The position numbers were made by a program, and so were the translations under genes. Of a stretch of DNA of 64,000 bases, positions 46,328 through 55,372 are shown piece by piece (position 1 is the first letter of the stretch; the number at the start of each line of letters is the position of its first letter). The stretch is from contig NZ_LRPE01000010.1 of the NCBI RefSeq assembly GCF_001605885.1, positions 1 through 64,000 of the forward strand, given 5' to 3'. Source of the DNA: Acinetobacter lactucae (GTDB taxonomy: Bacteria > Pseudomonadota > Gammaproteobacteria > Pseudomonadales > Moraxellaceae). The notes beneath the pieces were generated by a model. That model was not told the DNA's origin, searched no databases, and worked only from the letters and a program-made list of their open reading frames with translations.

Positions 46328-47391
46328 TGGTACCTTATTTTACCTTATTATTTGCCGTCATGTTTGGTACTCTATTTGATGGTAAAAAAATAGATAAAAT
46401 TTTCTTCATTATTTTAAGCTTATGGATGTTGATATTCTCTGCTTTTAGGGTAGGAGGAACTGGTACAGGTGACTATGATGCTTATTTACGGTTATATTCA
46501 GCAACGGATACTTTTGAAAAGGTAATAGATCCTGAGATACATGCAGAAATTGGCTTTCGACTACTTTCTTTTTTAGGTCATTCTTTGGGTCTTGGTGAGC
46601 AATATATTATTGTCGCCATGGCTACTTTAGCATTAATTCCAGTTACATATATAATTTATAAATACTCACCTTATAAAATATTATCTTTATTAATTTGGAT
46701 GCCATATTTTTTAGCAATGAATATGCAAACAAGTCGTACTTCTGTTGCAGCGGCTTTTGGTTTGCTTTTTATGATTCTTTATTATAAAAAAAGATGGCTT
46801 ATAGCATTATTGGCTTTGGTTATTGCCGCTTCATTCCACTCTTCAGCTTTAATATTGGTTTTAGTATTTTTAGCTAGAGTGAGTTTGAAAAAATTATTTT
46901 ATGCCACAATCATTGCTTTTGCAATGTTAGTCTTTGTTTCTCCCTTTCAAATTTTGCTAAAAATATTCGAAATTTTACATTTAACTAGATTGTCAGATTT
47001 TCTATTAAGTTATCTTGCTTCAGATGATTATGGGTATCCTATGGCTATATATGATCCTCGTATTATATTAGCTATGGGGGTGGTCTTTTTGATCTTTAAA
47101 TGTCAACAGCATATTCCTAAATATTTTGATATGTATTATTGCAAATTATATATAATTGGGGCCTTGCTGATGGTTATTTTTTCCCATGTTGTAATTATGG
47201 CTTGGCGTGTTAGTTATTTATTTTTGCTTATAAGTGTAGTTACTATTCCATGGTTGGCTAAAGTTTACAATCTTTTAATTGAAAAAAATATGGGTTCAAA
47301 AAGAGTAATGTCTTCAGTATTTATTTTACTGTATTTTTTATATACAGCATCTTTGATTTTAAAAGCCCAACCTTATACATTTTTTTGGTAG
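46327..47391 (+). CDS. wzy: Capsule repeat-unit polymerase Wzy (EpsG-like)
   Basis: A 354-residue membrane protein with about ten hydrophobic segments. It resembles the EpsG family: an early FRVGGTGTGDYDAYLRLY segment (about residues 40-57) and NMQTSRTSVAAAFGLLF (about 137-153), then SFHSSALILV. The position between mnaA and transferase genes and the topology support Wzy, which joins repeat units in the periplasm. Wzy sequences vary widely, so it is identified mainly by family pattern and place. Confidence 0.85.
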   Translation: MVPYFTLLFAVMFGTLFDGKKIDKIFFIILSLWMLIFSAFRVGGTGTGDYDAYLRLYSATDTFEKVIDPEIHAEIGFRLLSFLGHSLGLGEQYIIVAMATLALIPVTYIIYKYSPYKILSLLIWMPYFLAMNMQTSRTSVAAAFGLLFMILYYKKRWLIALLALVIAASFHSSALILVLVFLARVSLKKLFYATIIAFAMLVFVSPFQILLKIFEILHLTRLSDFLLSYLASDDYGYPMAIYDPRIILAMGVVFLIFKCQQHIPKYFDMYYCKLYIIGALLMVIFSHVVIMAWRVSYLFLLISVVTIPWLAKVYNLLIEKNMGSKRVMSSVFILLYFLYTASLILKAQPYTFFW

Positions 47392-47400
47392 AAACTAAAG

Positions 47401-48501
47401 ATGAAAAAATTTTTACTGATAGATACAACTTGGCCAATTAACTCTAGAACTGAGCGATTTAAAAATTCTTTTAAGAAATACTTTAACGTTATTGTAGTCG
47501 CTTGGAATCGAGGTTCAGTAGACCTAAACGAGAAATTAGAAGGAACTTATATTTTAGATACCAATATAGGTTATGGAAATCAACTAAAAAAATTATTAAA
47601 ACTTCCTCTTTTTTTTATTCATATCTATTCAGTTTGTAAGAAAGAAAAGCCTGATGTCTTTTTTGCAAGTCACTGGGACTCATTAATTTGTGCCGTGATG
47701 CTAAAGCTCATTTGGAATTGGAAAGTAAAGATAATCTATGACTGTTTAGATTTACCCACTTTATCCAATAATATAATAAGAAAAATAATTCTCTATATTG
47801 AGAAAATATGTTTAAAGTTCGTAAACTTGACAATTTTTGCTTCACGACACTTTAAACCTCTCTATTCAAAAAAAGTAAAGTCTTATATCTTTGAAAATTA
47901 TCCATCGACTGAATTGCTTAATAGTACATCAACTGAACCAGATTGGATAAAGCGTTATGATGATAAAATTCCTAAAGGCTCTAAAAATGTAGCGTGGATT
48001 GGAGTGGTTCGGTATTTTGATATTATTGAAAATATATTATTAGCGATAAAAGATACAAATATTTGTTTCTTTGTCTTTGGAGATGGTCCGGATCTTGATA
48101 AATTAGTGAAGGCTGTTAACTTTTATAAATTGGAAAAGCAGGTTTTCTTTTTTGGAAGATATAAGCCTTCTGATCTTAAATATATTTATGAAAAGTCGGA
48201 TTTAGTTTGGGCGGCTTATCCTACAAATGATTTCAATGCTGTTTATGCAATTTCTAATAAGTATTTTGAATGTTCTTTCTTTGAAAAAAGAATTGTTTTA
48301 TCTAAAAAGACAAAAATGGCTGAGGATTTACAAGATAATTCTAGTGTTATTATTGTTGATGAATACTCACCTAATGATATTAAAGAGAAATTACAGTTCA
48401 ATACTAAAGTTTCTTTTAATAAATATAGTAAATATGAAAATGACATGACTTGGGAGGATCAAGAGGATAAGCTTATTGATTCTATAAAAAAGGTATTGTA
48501 A
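47401..48501 (+). CDS. Probable glycosyltransferase, capsule
   Basis: A 366-residue GT-B-like protein. The N-terminal half has KKFLLIDTTWPINSRTERFK and a central HWDSLICAVMLKL segment; the C-terminal half has WIGVVRYFDIIENILLAIKD and FFGRYKPSDLKYIYEKSDLV, a donor-binding domain pattern. The strict E-x7-E motif of family 4 is not clear, so a catalytic assignment is less certain than for the other transferases. AT-rich; 9 bases after wzy. Confidence 0.72.
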   Translation: MKKFLLIDTTWPINSRTERFKNSFKKYFNVIVVAWNRGSVDLNEKLEGTYILDTNIGYGNQLKKLLKLPLFFIHIYSVCKKEKPDVFFASHWDSLICAVMLKLIWNWKVKIIYDCLDLPTLSNNIIRKIILYIEKICLKFVNLTIFASRHFKPLYSKKVKSYIFENYPSTELLNSTSTEPDWIKRYDDKIPKGSKNVAWIGVVRYFDIIENILLAIKDTNICFFVFGDGPDLDKLVKAVNFYKLEKQVFFFGRYKPSDLKYIYEKSDLVWAAYPTNDFNAVYAISNKYFECSFFEKRIVLSKKTKMAEDLQDNSSVIIVDEYSPNDIKEKLQFNTKVSFNKYSKYENDMTWEDQEDKLIDSIKKVL

Positions 48502-48609
48502 TTTTTTAATTAAATGAAATTTATTAAGTTTAAATTCCATTTAAGTTTGCTTCTTAGGTTTTATATGAATGCTATGTACCATTATCTATGTTTATCAGGA
48601 TATTAATTA
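48502..48609 (+). other. Short AT-rich gap with a 30-codon frame
   Basis: Contains a frame 48514-48606 (MKFIKFKFHLSLLLRFYMNA...) with no ribosome site and no recognised family. More likely spacer or scar between exchanged transferase genes than a coding sequence. No hairpin seen. Confidence 0.4.
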
Positions 48610-49440
48610 ATGAAATTTTCTGTACTAATTTCCATTTATTTTAAAGAGCAGCCAGATCACTTTAATGCGTGTATGGAAAGTATTTGGAATAATCAAACAG
48701 TGAAACCTTCTGAAATTATCATGGTAGAAGATGGCCCATTAACTCCTGAGTTAGATCTAATAATTAAATATTGGGAAGAGAAATTAAAAGATATTTTAAA
48801 AGTTACTAAACTTGCTGAAAATGTAGGTACAGGTAAAGCAAAAAATATTGGTCTAAAGCAATGCACTAATGAAATAGTTTGTATTGTGGATACTGATGAT
48901 ATCAGTGTTCCGGATCGTTTTGAAAAGCAAATTAAAATTTTATCAAGTGATCCTGAATTAGTAATTTTAGGTGGTCAAATTATAGAGTTTATTGATGATA
49001 TCTCTTCACCTTCTGGTATGCGAAATGTTCCATTGACAAACTTAGAGCTTCGCCAATACGCAAAAAAACAAAGTCCTTTTAATAATATGACAATTGCTTA
49101 TAGAAAATCGAAGATTTTAGAGGTAGGTGGATATCAACACCATTTATGGATGGAAGACTACAATCTCTTTTTACGTGTGATTGCCAAAGATTATAAGGTT
49201 CAGAATGTACAAGACGTATTGGTCTATGCTCGTATCGATAATGGTATGCATGGACGCCGTAAAGGTTTCCAATATATTAAAAGTGAAAAACAGTTACTAG
49301 ATTTAAAAAAACAACTAAAGTTACAAAATCCTCTATATGCTAACATGCTGTTTCTGGTACGGTCTGCGTTTAGACTGCTACCAGCAAATTTATTGGGTAA
49401 AATTTATAATACCTTTCTTCGTAAAGATATTAAAAAATGA
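48610..49440 (+). CDS. Glycosyltransferase, family 2
   Basis: A 276-residue GT-A-fold family 2 transferase. N-terminal SVLISIYFKEQPDHF, then VEDGP, GKAKNIGLKQC and the metal-binding VDTDD (about residues 93-97); WMEDYNLFLRVI (about 177-188) holds the ED acid pair. Typically it makes the second linkage of the repeat unit, next to the initiating transferase gene, where it lies here. Sugar unknown. Confidence 0.87.
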   Translation: MKFSVLISIYFKEQPDHFNACMESIWNNQTVKPSEIIMVEDGPLTPELDLIIKYWEEKLKDILKVTKLAENVGTGKAKNIGLKQCTNEIVCIVDTDDISVPDRFEKQIKILSSDPELVILGGQIIEFIDDISSPSGMRNVPLTNLELRQYAKKQSPFNNMTIAYRKSKILEVGGYQHHLWMEDYNLFLRVIAKDYKVQNVQDVLVYARIDNGMHGRRKGFQYIKSEKQLLDLKKQLKLQNPLYANMLFLVRSAFRLLPANLLGKIYNTFLRKDIKK

Positions 49441-49452
49441 GTGAATGAAAAT

Positions 49453-50073
49453 ATGAAGCGTTTAGTAGACATAGTCATTTCTTTAATAGCTTTAACCGTT
49501 CTGTCGCCAATATTTCTGATTGTTGCTTATAAGGTCCGTAAAAATTTAGGATCACCCATATTCTTTTATCAAGAAAGGCCTGGGAAAGACGGAAAATTAT
49601 TTAAAATGATTAAGTTCCGTTCAATGAAAGATGCTTTTGATGAACAAGGAAATCCATTACCAGATGAAGCCCGCATTACTCCATTTGGTCAAAAATTGCG
49701 CTCTACAAGCCTAGATGAAATGCCGCAATTGATTAATGTACTTAAAGGTGACATGAGCGTAGTTGGACCTCGTCCAATGCTTAAAGACTTTGTTGCATTA
49801 TATTCACCAGAGCAGGCACGTCGTTTAGAAGTACGTCCTGGAATGACTGGTTTGGCTCAGGTAAGTGGCCGTAATGAACTAGATTATGAGGAACGATTTA
49901 AATGTGATGTTTGGTATGTCGATAATCATAATGTTTGGGTCGACTTTAAAATTATGTTTAAAACAGTCAAAGTGATGACTAAGCGTGAAGGCATTAATGC
50001 ACCAGGGCATGTTGGACCTTCTTTGTTTAAAGGCAATAATACCCAAGAAAATATCGACTCGTCTGTAAAGTAA
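49453..50073 (+). CDS. itrA: Initiating glycosyl-1-phosphate transferase (ItrA)
   Basis: A 206-residue inner-membrane WecP/WbaP-like polyprenol-phosphate transferase: N-terminal membrane helix (KRLVDIVISLIALTVLSPIF, residues 2-21), then KMIKFRSMKDA, LRSTSLDEMPQLINVLKGDM, VGPRPML, RPGMTGLAQVSGRN. It loads the first sugar of the repeat unit on undecaprenyl phosphate. The frame also begins with GTG at 49441; ATG at 49453 fits known lengths. ItrA2 and ItrA3 types differ in sugar (GalNAc or GlcNAc); I do not decide which. Confidence 0.9.
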   Translation: MKRLVDIVISLIALTVLSPIFLIVAYKVRKNLGSPIFFYQERPGKDGKLFKMIKFRSMKDAFDEQGNPLPDEARITPFGQKLRSTSLDEMPQLINVLKGDMSVVGPRPMLKDFVALYSPEQARRLEVRPGMTGLAQVSGRNELDYEERFKCDVWYVDNHNVWVDFKIMFKTVKVMTKREGINAPGHVGPSLFKGNNTQENIDSSVK

Positions 50074-50097
50074 ATTTTATATCTTGAAAACTACCGT

Positions 50098-50973
50098 ATG
50101 ATCAAAAAAGCAGTTTTACCAGTAGCTGGTTTAGGTACACGTTTTTTACCAGCAAGTAAGTCAATTCCAAAAGAAATGGTAACCGTTGTTGACCGTCCAG
50201 CCATTGAATATGTAGTGCGTGAAGCAGTTGATGCTGGAATAGAGCAGATTATTTTAGTGACTCACTCTTCAAAAGCATCGATTGAAAATTATTTTGATCG
50301 AAACTTTGAATTAGAAACTACATTAGAGCAAAAAAAGAAATTTGATTTACTTGCAGAAATTACACAAATTGTTCCACCCCACGTGAGTGTTGTAAGTGTA
50401 AGACAACCCCAGCCTTTAGGGTTAGGGCATGCGGTTTTATGTGCAAAGAGTATTGTTGGTCAAGATGATTTTGCTGTGTTATTACCGGATGTTTTGGTGA
50501 AAGACGACTCGGGCCGAAATGATTTATCTCGTATGATTGCACGTTATAATGCAATTCAAGCTGCACAGATTATGGTAGAAGCAGTACCTGATAACCTTGT
50601 GGATCAATACGGGATTGTAGATGTAGCGCATACTCCTAATGAGGGCGAAAGTATTGCTATGCAAGGCATTGTTGAAAAACCTGCTGTTGGTTCTGCACCT
50701 TCTAATCTTTCTGTGGTGGGTCGCTATATATTACCTGCAAAAATTATGCAGCTTTTGGAAAACACCCCAAAAGGTGCAGGTAATGAAATTCAGTTAACAG
50801 ATGCGATTGCGATGTTACAAGAAACAGATACTGTTGAAGCCTATCGTATGCAAGGCCAAACATTTGACTGTGGTAGTAAACTTGGATATTTAAAAGCTGT
50901 ATTACATTATGGCATTCAACATCCTAAATTAGGCCCAGAATTTAAACAGCTAATTCAAGAGCTTAAGTTGTAG
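50098..50973 (+). CDS. galU: UTP-glucose-1-phosphate uridylyltransferase
   Basis: A 291-residue nucleotidyltransferase making UDP-glucose. Signature VLPVAGLGTRFLPASKSIPK (residues 6-25), then VVDRPAIEYVV and GLGHAVLCAK. It begins the conserved right-hand sugar module galU-ugd-gpi-gne1 of the Acinetobacter capsule locus. Base composition is back to that of the chromosome. A hairpin separates it from ugd. Confidence 0.95.
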   Translation: MIKKAVLPVAGLGTRFLPASKSIPKEMVTVVDRPAIEYVVREAVDAGIEQIILVTHSSKASIENYFDRNFELETTLEQKKKFDLLAEITQIVPPHVSVVSVRQPQPLGLGHAVLCAKSIVGQDDFAVLLPDVLVKDDSGRNDLSRMIARYNAIQAAQIMVEAVPDNLVDQYGIVDVAHTPNEGESIAMQGIVEKPAVGSAPSNLSVVGRYILPAKIMQLLENTPKGAGNEIQLTDAIAMLQETDTVEAYRMQGQTFDCGSKLGYLKAVLHYGIQHPKLGPEFKQLIQELKL

Positions 50974-51034
50974 TATTGTGTAGTTCTGCTTAAGTATTTG
51001 TAAAAACTGCTGAATATAATAAACAATCAATATA

Positions 51035-51059
51035 TTCTCTTCCCTGTATGGGAAGAGAA
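51035..51059. other. 10-bp hairpin between galU and ugd
   Basis: Arms TTCTCTTCCC (51035-51044) and GGGAAGAGAA (51050-51059), loop TGTAT. No T-run follows, so a terminator is unlikely; it may be an mRNA processing or protection element between two genes of one operon. Confidence 0.6.
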
Positions 51060-51090
51060 ATCTATAGAATATTAAAAAATCAGGTGTGCA

Positions 51091-52353
51091 ATGAAAATCG
51101 CAGTGTTTGGAACTACCTTACACGCTGGTGTAATGGCAGCATTACTAGCTGAATATGGCAATCAGATTTATTGGTGCACAAGTGTCACCTGCGAAGAAAA
51201 TATTTCTGTACTTTCTTATCAAGATCAAGAAGTTAATAATTATTTGAATAAACAAAGAAAATCGGGCTTTCTACAAGAAAGTCCTTTTTCTGCTATTCCA
51301 CTTGATGTTGAAGTTTATTTATTCTGTTTTAGTCCTACACAAATTCAGCTTGCTTTAAATACAGTTGAGAAGCTAAGCCAACGTCCTATCGTTCACCCTA
51401 GATTAATGGTAAATGGTTCTACGTTTGGCTTACATGGAACTGATCAGTTAAAACAATATTTACCAAAAGACGAGTGGGTCTATTTCCCAGATGTAATTCA
51501 AGAAGGAAATGCTATTAATAGTGTATTGCATGTAAAGCATGTCATTGTTGGTGTTGAGTCCAATCATGCACGGGATACAATGCAAGAGCTGTTACGCCCA
51601 TTTTTCCGTTTTAGTTATCAATATTTATTTATGCCGATCTTGGACGCTGAGTTTACTAAACTTAGTATTTCAGGCATGTTGGCGACCCGCATTAGTTATA
51701 TGAATGACTTAGCTATGGTGGCAGAGAAACTCGGTATTGATATCGCTAATGTGAAGCATGGTATTGCGGCCGATACACGTATTGGTGCGGCTTATTTGTC
51801 CGCTGGAGTCGGTTTTGGTGGTGAAAACTTTTCGCATGATATTTTAACACTTTCAAGTACTGTTTCTGAAACTGGGGCGAAAAGTCGACTGTTGGAGCAG
51901 GTATGGGCGATCAACGAACAACAAAAAGAAATTTTATTCCGTAAGCTGTGGAATTATTATCATTGTAATTTGAATGGTAAAACCGTGGCTATTTGGGGTG
52001 CATCCTTCAAAGAAAATACCTCAAGCATACATAACTCGCCAATTCATATTTTATTAGCTGCATTGTGGGCGCAAGGTGTAACAGTACGTTTGCATGATCC
52101 TCAAGCATTAGATGAAATTGCCGCTACATATGGTGACCGTAAAGATTTAGTACTTTGTCATGATCAATATGAGGCTGCTCAAGGCGCACATGCCTTATGT
52201 TTGGTTACGGCATGGAAGCAGTATTGGAGTCCTGACTTTAAGAAGTTACAACAATTGATGCAACATCCTTTAATTTTGGATGGGCGTAATATTTATGACC
52301 CAGCATATGTAAAGGCTAAGGGCTTTGCTTATGAAGGAGTAGGTCGATTATGA
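51091..52353 (+). CDS. ugd: UDP-glucose 6-dehydrogenase-family protein, active-site variant
   Basis: A 420-residue protein of the UDP-glucose/GDP-mannose dehydrogenase family, in the normal Acinetobacter ugd position. The fold markers are present, but the catalytic motif normally reading G(F/Y)GGxCxPKD appears as [10 protein letters not shown] (about residues 241-250): the nucleophilic cysteine is N246, and the following P and K are S and H. The NAD loop is also atypical (FGTTLHAGV instead of GxGYVG), and the C-terminal KxNTDD-R region reads KENTSSIH. Either a non-classical activity or a loss of the dehydrogenase step is possible. Overlaps gpi by 4 bases. Confidence 0.8.
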   Translation: MKIAVFGTTLHAGVMAALLAEYGNQIYWCTSVTCEENISVLSYQDQEVNNYLNKQRKSGFLQESPFSAIPLDVEVYLFCFSPTQIQLALNTVEKLSQRPIVHPRLMVNGSTFGLHGTDQLKQYLPKDEWVYFPDVIQEGNAINSVLHVKHVIVGVESNHARDTMQELLRPFFRFSYQYLFMPILDAEFTKLSISGMLATRISYMNDLAMVAEKLGIDIANVKHGIAADTRIGAAYLSAGVGFGGENFSHDILTLSSTVSETGAKSRLLEQVWAINEQQKEILFRKLWNYYHCNLNGKTVAIWGASFKENTSSIHNSPIHILLAALWAQGVTVRLHDPQALDEIAATYGDRKDLVLCHDQYEAAQGAHALCLVTAWKQYWSPDFKKLQQLMQHPLILDGRNIYDPAYVKAKGFAYEGVGRL

Positions 52354-54020
52354 GTAAATCTATCGAGAAATTTCCTAAAGAATTGGTTTCACCTTTACTA
52401 AAATTACAGTTAATGGGCGAGAAAAATTCAAAATTACACATAAAAGAATTGTTCGCTTCAGAACCAGATCGCTTTCAACAATATTCTATAAAATTTGATC
52501 CATTATTTTTTGATTATAGTAAGCATCGTGTTACTAAAGATATTTTGGAACAATTGACTGCTCTTGCAAAAACTAAGCAATTAAATCAGTGGATTGAACG
52601 TCTTTTTTCACAAGACAAAGTAAATTGTACAGAGCAACGTGCAGCAATGCATTGGGCACTACGCTTGCCAGTTGACTATTCGAAGTTTCCAGAGTTAACG
52701 GCTCAAGTCCATAACCAGTTACAACGTATGTATGCCTTAGTGGAAAAGATTCATGCTGGTCAATATCGCGGTGCAACCGGTGAAGTGATTCAAGATGTTG
52801 TGAACATTGGTGTGGGTGGTTCTGATTTAGGGCCACAAATGGTCACCCATGCGTTGTCAGATTTTAAAGTGAAAACGGCTAAACCTTTAAATGTTCACTT
52901 TGTATCGACTATGGATGGTAGTCAGTTGTCGGAGTTGCTCCACCAACTTCGTCCAGAAACAACACTATTTATTATTTCTTCAAAATCTTTTGGAACGATT
53001 GATACTTTATCAAATGCCCAAACGGTACGACAGTGGCTTGAAAAAACTTTGGGAACACATGCCCGAGTTTTAAAAAGTCATTTTGTTGGGGTATCAACAA
53101 AGGCCGATAAAATGACTGAATGGGGAATTGCCCCAGAAAATCAGTTATTACTTTGGGATTGGGTCGGCGGCCGTTATTCCTTATGGTCCTGTATTGGCTT
53201 GCCTATTGCTCTAACGATTGGTGTTGAAGGCTTCCAACAACTTTTGGCGGGTGCTCATGTAATAGATGAGCACTTTCAAAATACAAGTTATGAGCAAAAT
53301 ATTCCTGTTTTAATGGGATTATTAGGTGTTTGGAATAATAATTTTCTAAATATCCAAACTCATGCCGTATTACCTTACGATGGTCGATTAAAGTATTTTG
53401 CTGCTTATTTGCAGCAGCTTGAAATGGAATCTAATGGTAAATCGGTACAACGTGATGGTCAAAAAGTCGAACTCGATACGTGCCCAATTGTATGGGGTGA
53501 AGTTGGACCAAATGCTCAACATGCCTTCTATCAGTTATTACACCAAGGAACTCAAGCAGTAAGCTGTGACTTTATTGCCCCAGTCCAACGCTATAACGCT
53601 GACCATTTTACCTATGTTGAAAATGCAGAGGCTTTAGTCGAGCAGCATCATCTTGCATTATCGAATTGTTTGGCCCAATCCAGATTATTGGCCTTTGGTA
53701 ATGAAGCTTTAGACTCAACTGAATTAGAAAAACTGCCGATTTACAAACAATATGAAGGTAACCAACCGAGTTCAACCCTGTTATTGAAAGAGTTGAATCC
53801 ATATAGTTTGGGAATGTTAATTGCTTTATATGAGCATAAAGTTTTTGTGCAGTCTGTAATTTGGAATATTAACCCGTTTGATCAATGGGGCGTCGAAAAA
53901 GGCAAACAGATTGCTGATCAACTATTACCTATTTTAAATGGGGTTCAAAATGATCTTTCATCATTAGATGCCTCAACACGTGGATTAATTAAAATATTAT
54001 TAGGAAAAGTAGATGGCTAA
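52350..54020 (+). CDS. gpi: Glucose-6-phosphate isomerase
   Basis: A 556-residue phosphoglucose isomerase, interconverting glucose- and fructose-6-phosphate. Signs: [20 protein letters not shown] (split region about residues 150-168), [20 protein letters not shown] (about 268-287), and [12 protein letters not shown] near the C-terminus with the catalytic lysine. Complete. In Acinetobacter this copy inside the capsule locus is the usual one. Overlaps gne1 by 8 bases. Confidence 0.95.
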   Translation: MSKSIEKFPKELVSPLLKLQLMGEKNSKLHIKELFASEPDRFQQYSIKFDPLFFDYSKHRVTKDILEQLTALAKTKQLNQWIERLFSQDKVNCTEQRAAMHWALRLPVDYSKFPELTAQVHNQLQRMYALVEKIHAGQYRGATGEVIQDVVNIGVGGSDLGPQMVTHALSDFKVKTAKPLNVHFVSTMDGSQLSELLHQLRPETTLFIISSKSFGTIDTLSNAQTVRQWLEKTLGTHARVLKSHFVGVSTKADKMTEWGIAPENQLLLWDWVGGRYSLWSCIGLPIALTIGVEGFQQLLAGAHVIDEHFQNTSYEQNIPVLMGLLGVWNNNFLNIQTHAVLPYDGRLKYFAAYLQQLEMESNGKSVQRDGQKVELDTCPIVWGEVGPNAQHAFYQLLHQGTQAVSCDFIAPVQRYNADHFTYVENAEALVEQHHLALSNCLAQSRLLAFGNEALDSTELEKLPIYKQYEGNQPSSTLLLKELNPYSLGMLIALYEHKVFVQSVIWNINPFDQWGVEKGKQIADQLLPILNGVQNDLSSLDASTRGLIKILLGKVDG

Positions 54021-55032
54021 AATCCTAGTTACTGGTGGTGCTGGTTATATTGGTTCACATACCTGTGTAGAGCTTTTAAACGCTGGTCATGAAGTTATTG
54101 TTTTTGACAATCTATCAAACAGTTCTGAAGAGTCGTTAACGAGAGTCCAAGATATCACCCAAAAGAGTTTAGCTTTTGTTCAGGGTGATATTCGTAATGC
54201 AAATGAACTTGATCGCGTGTTTCAAGATCATTCAATTGATGCTGTAATTCACTTCGCAGGTTTAAAGGCAGTAGGTGAAAGTCAGGAAAAACCGCTGATT
54301 TATTTTGATAATAATATTGCTGGTAGTATTCAACTCGTTAAGTCGATGGAAAAAGCAGGTGTCTATACGCTTGTGTTTAGCTCTTCTGCGACAGTATATG
54401 ACGAGGCCAATATATCTCCATTAAATGAAGATATGCCAACAGGTATGCCAAGTAATAACTATGGCTATACTAAACTGATTGTTGAGCAATTGCTGCAAAA
54501 ACTGTCAAATTCAGATTCTAAATGGTCGATAGCTTTACTACGCTATTTTAACCCAGTTGGTGCACATAAGAGTGGCCGTATTGGTGAAGACCCACAAGGT
54601 ATTCCAAATAATTTAATGCCTTATGTGACTCAAGTTGCTGTAGGTCGCCGTGAAAAGCTATCTATTTATGGTAACGACTACAATACTGTAGATGGGACTG
54701 GGGTACGTGACTATATCCATGTCGTCGATTTAGCGAATGCTCATTTATGTGCTCTAAATAATCGATTAGAAGCGACAGGTTGCCGTGCATGGAATATTGG
54801 CACAGGTAATGGTTCATCAGTTTTGCAAGTTAAAAATACATTTGAGCAAGTTAACGGTGTGCCTGTTGCTTTTGAATTTGCACCACGTCGAGCAGGCGAT
54901 GTAGCAACATCATTTGCTGATAACGCTCGTGCAATTGCTGAGCTAGGTTGGCAGCCGCAATATGGTTTAGAAGATATGCTTAAGGATAGCTGGAATTGGC
55001 AGAAGCAGAATCCAACAGGTTATAAAAATTAG
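54013..55032 (+). CDS. gne1: UDP-glucose/GlcNAc 4-epimerase
   Basis: A 339-residue extended SDR epimerase making UDP-Gal/GalNAc. NAD loop [11 protein letters not shown] (residues 7-17), catalytic SSSATVYD (about 122-129) and YGYTK (Y and K about 151 and 155), and [18 protein letters not shown]. In the family a glycine usually follows TVY; here it is D, which is minor. Last gene of the conserved sugar module before a variable gene. Confidence 0.93.
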   Translation: MAKILVTGGAGYIGSHTCVELLNAGHEVIVFDNLSNSSEESLTRVQDITQKSLAFVQGDIRNANELDRVFQDHSIDAVIHFAGLKAVGESQEKPLIYFDNNIAGSIQLVKSMEKAGVYTLVFSSSATVYDEANISPLNEDMPTGMPSNNYGYTKLIVEQLLQKLSNSDSKWSIALLRYFNPVGAHKSGRIGEDPQGIPNNLMPYVTQVAVGRREKLSIYGNDYNTVDGTGVRDYIHVVDLANAHLCALNNRLEATGCRAWNIGTGNGSSVLQVKNTFEQVNGVPVAFEFAPRRAGDVATSFADNARAIAELGWQPQYGLEDMLKDSWNWQKQNPTGYKN

Positions 55033-55372
55033 TTTATATTGCTTAAATAATGATGGTGATAGAGTTTAGATAGTTATGAGATTTGCTTTATCACTACATT
55101 TTTATTCCATCTAGGCTTTTAAAACAATATTTTACTTATACGAATATAGTTTTAGGCGTAAAGGAGCACTCTTAGAGATTCAAAAATGACAAATTTCGAT
55201 AGTATGACTCTAGATTAAGCAACTCTATATAATCGAGTAGGACGACTTAACGTTTTACTTATATCTTTTAAATCTATTCCATAAAGCTTGTTCTAGGTTA
55301 AGTAATCTAGTGAAAAAGAACAAGGTAGTTGATAGAATTCTGAAAATATTTTTTTATAATTGATATTGATAT
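55033..55372. other. 340-base gap before the inserted acyltransferase
   Basis: AT-rich; no gene recognised. It holds a 10-codon frame (55186-55218, MTNFDSMTLD) with an SD-like AAGGAG set too far away, a TATAAT at 55228-55233 with a poor -35 (ATGACT, 55204-55209), and a second TATAAT at 55355-55360 just before the next start codon. It may be the junction at which the acyltransferase gene entered. Confidence 0.4.

Noticed and set aside
48514..48606. 30-codon frame between two capsule transferase genes
   Set aside because: No ribosome site, no known family, AT-rich chance frame is likely.
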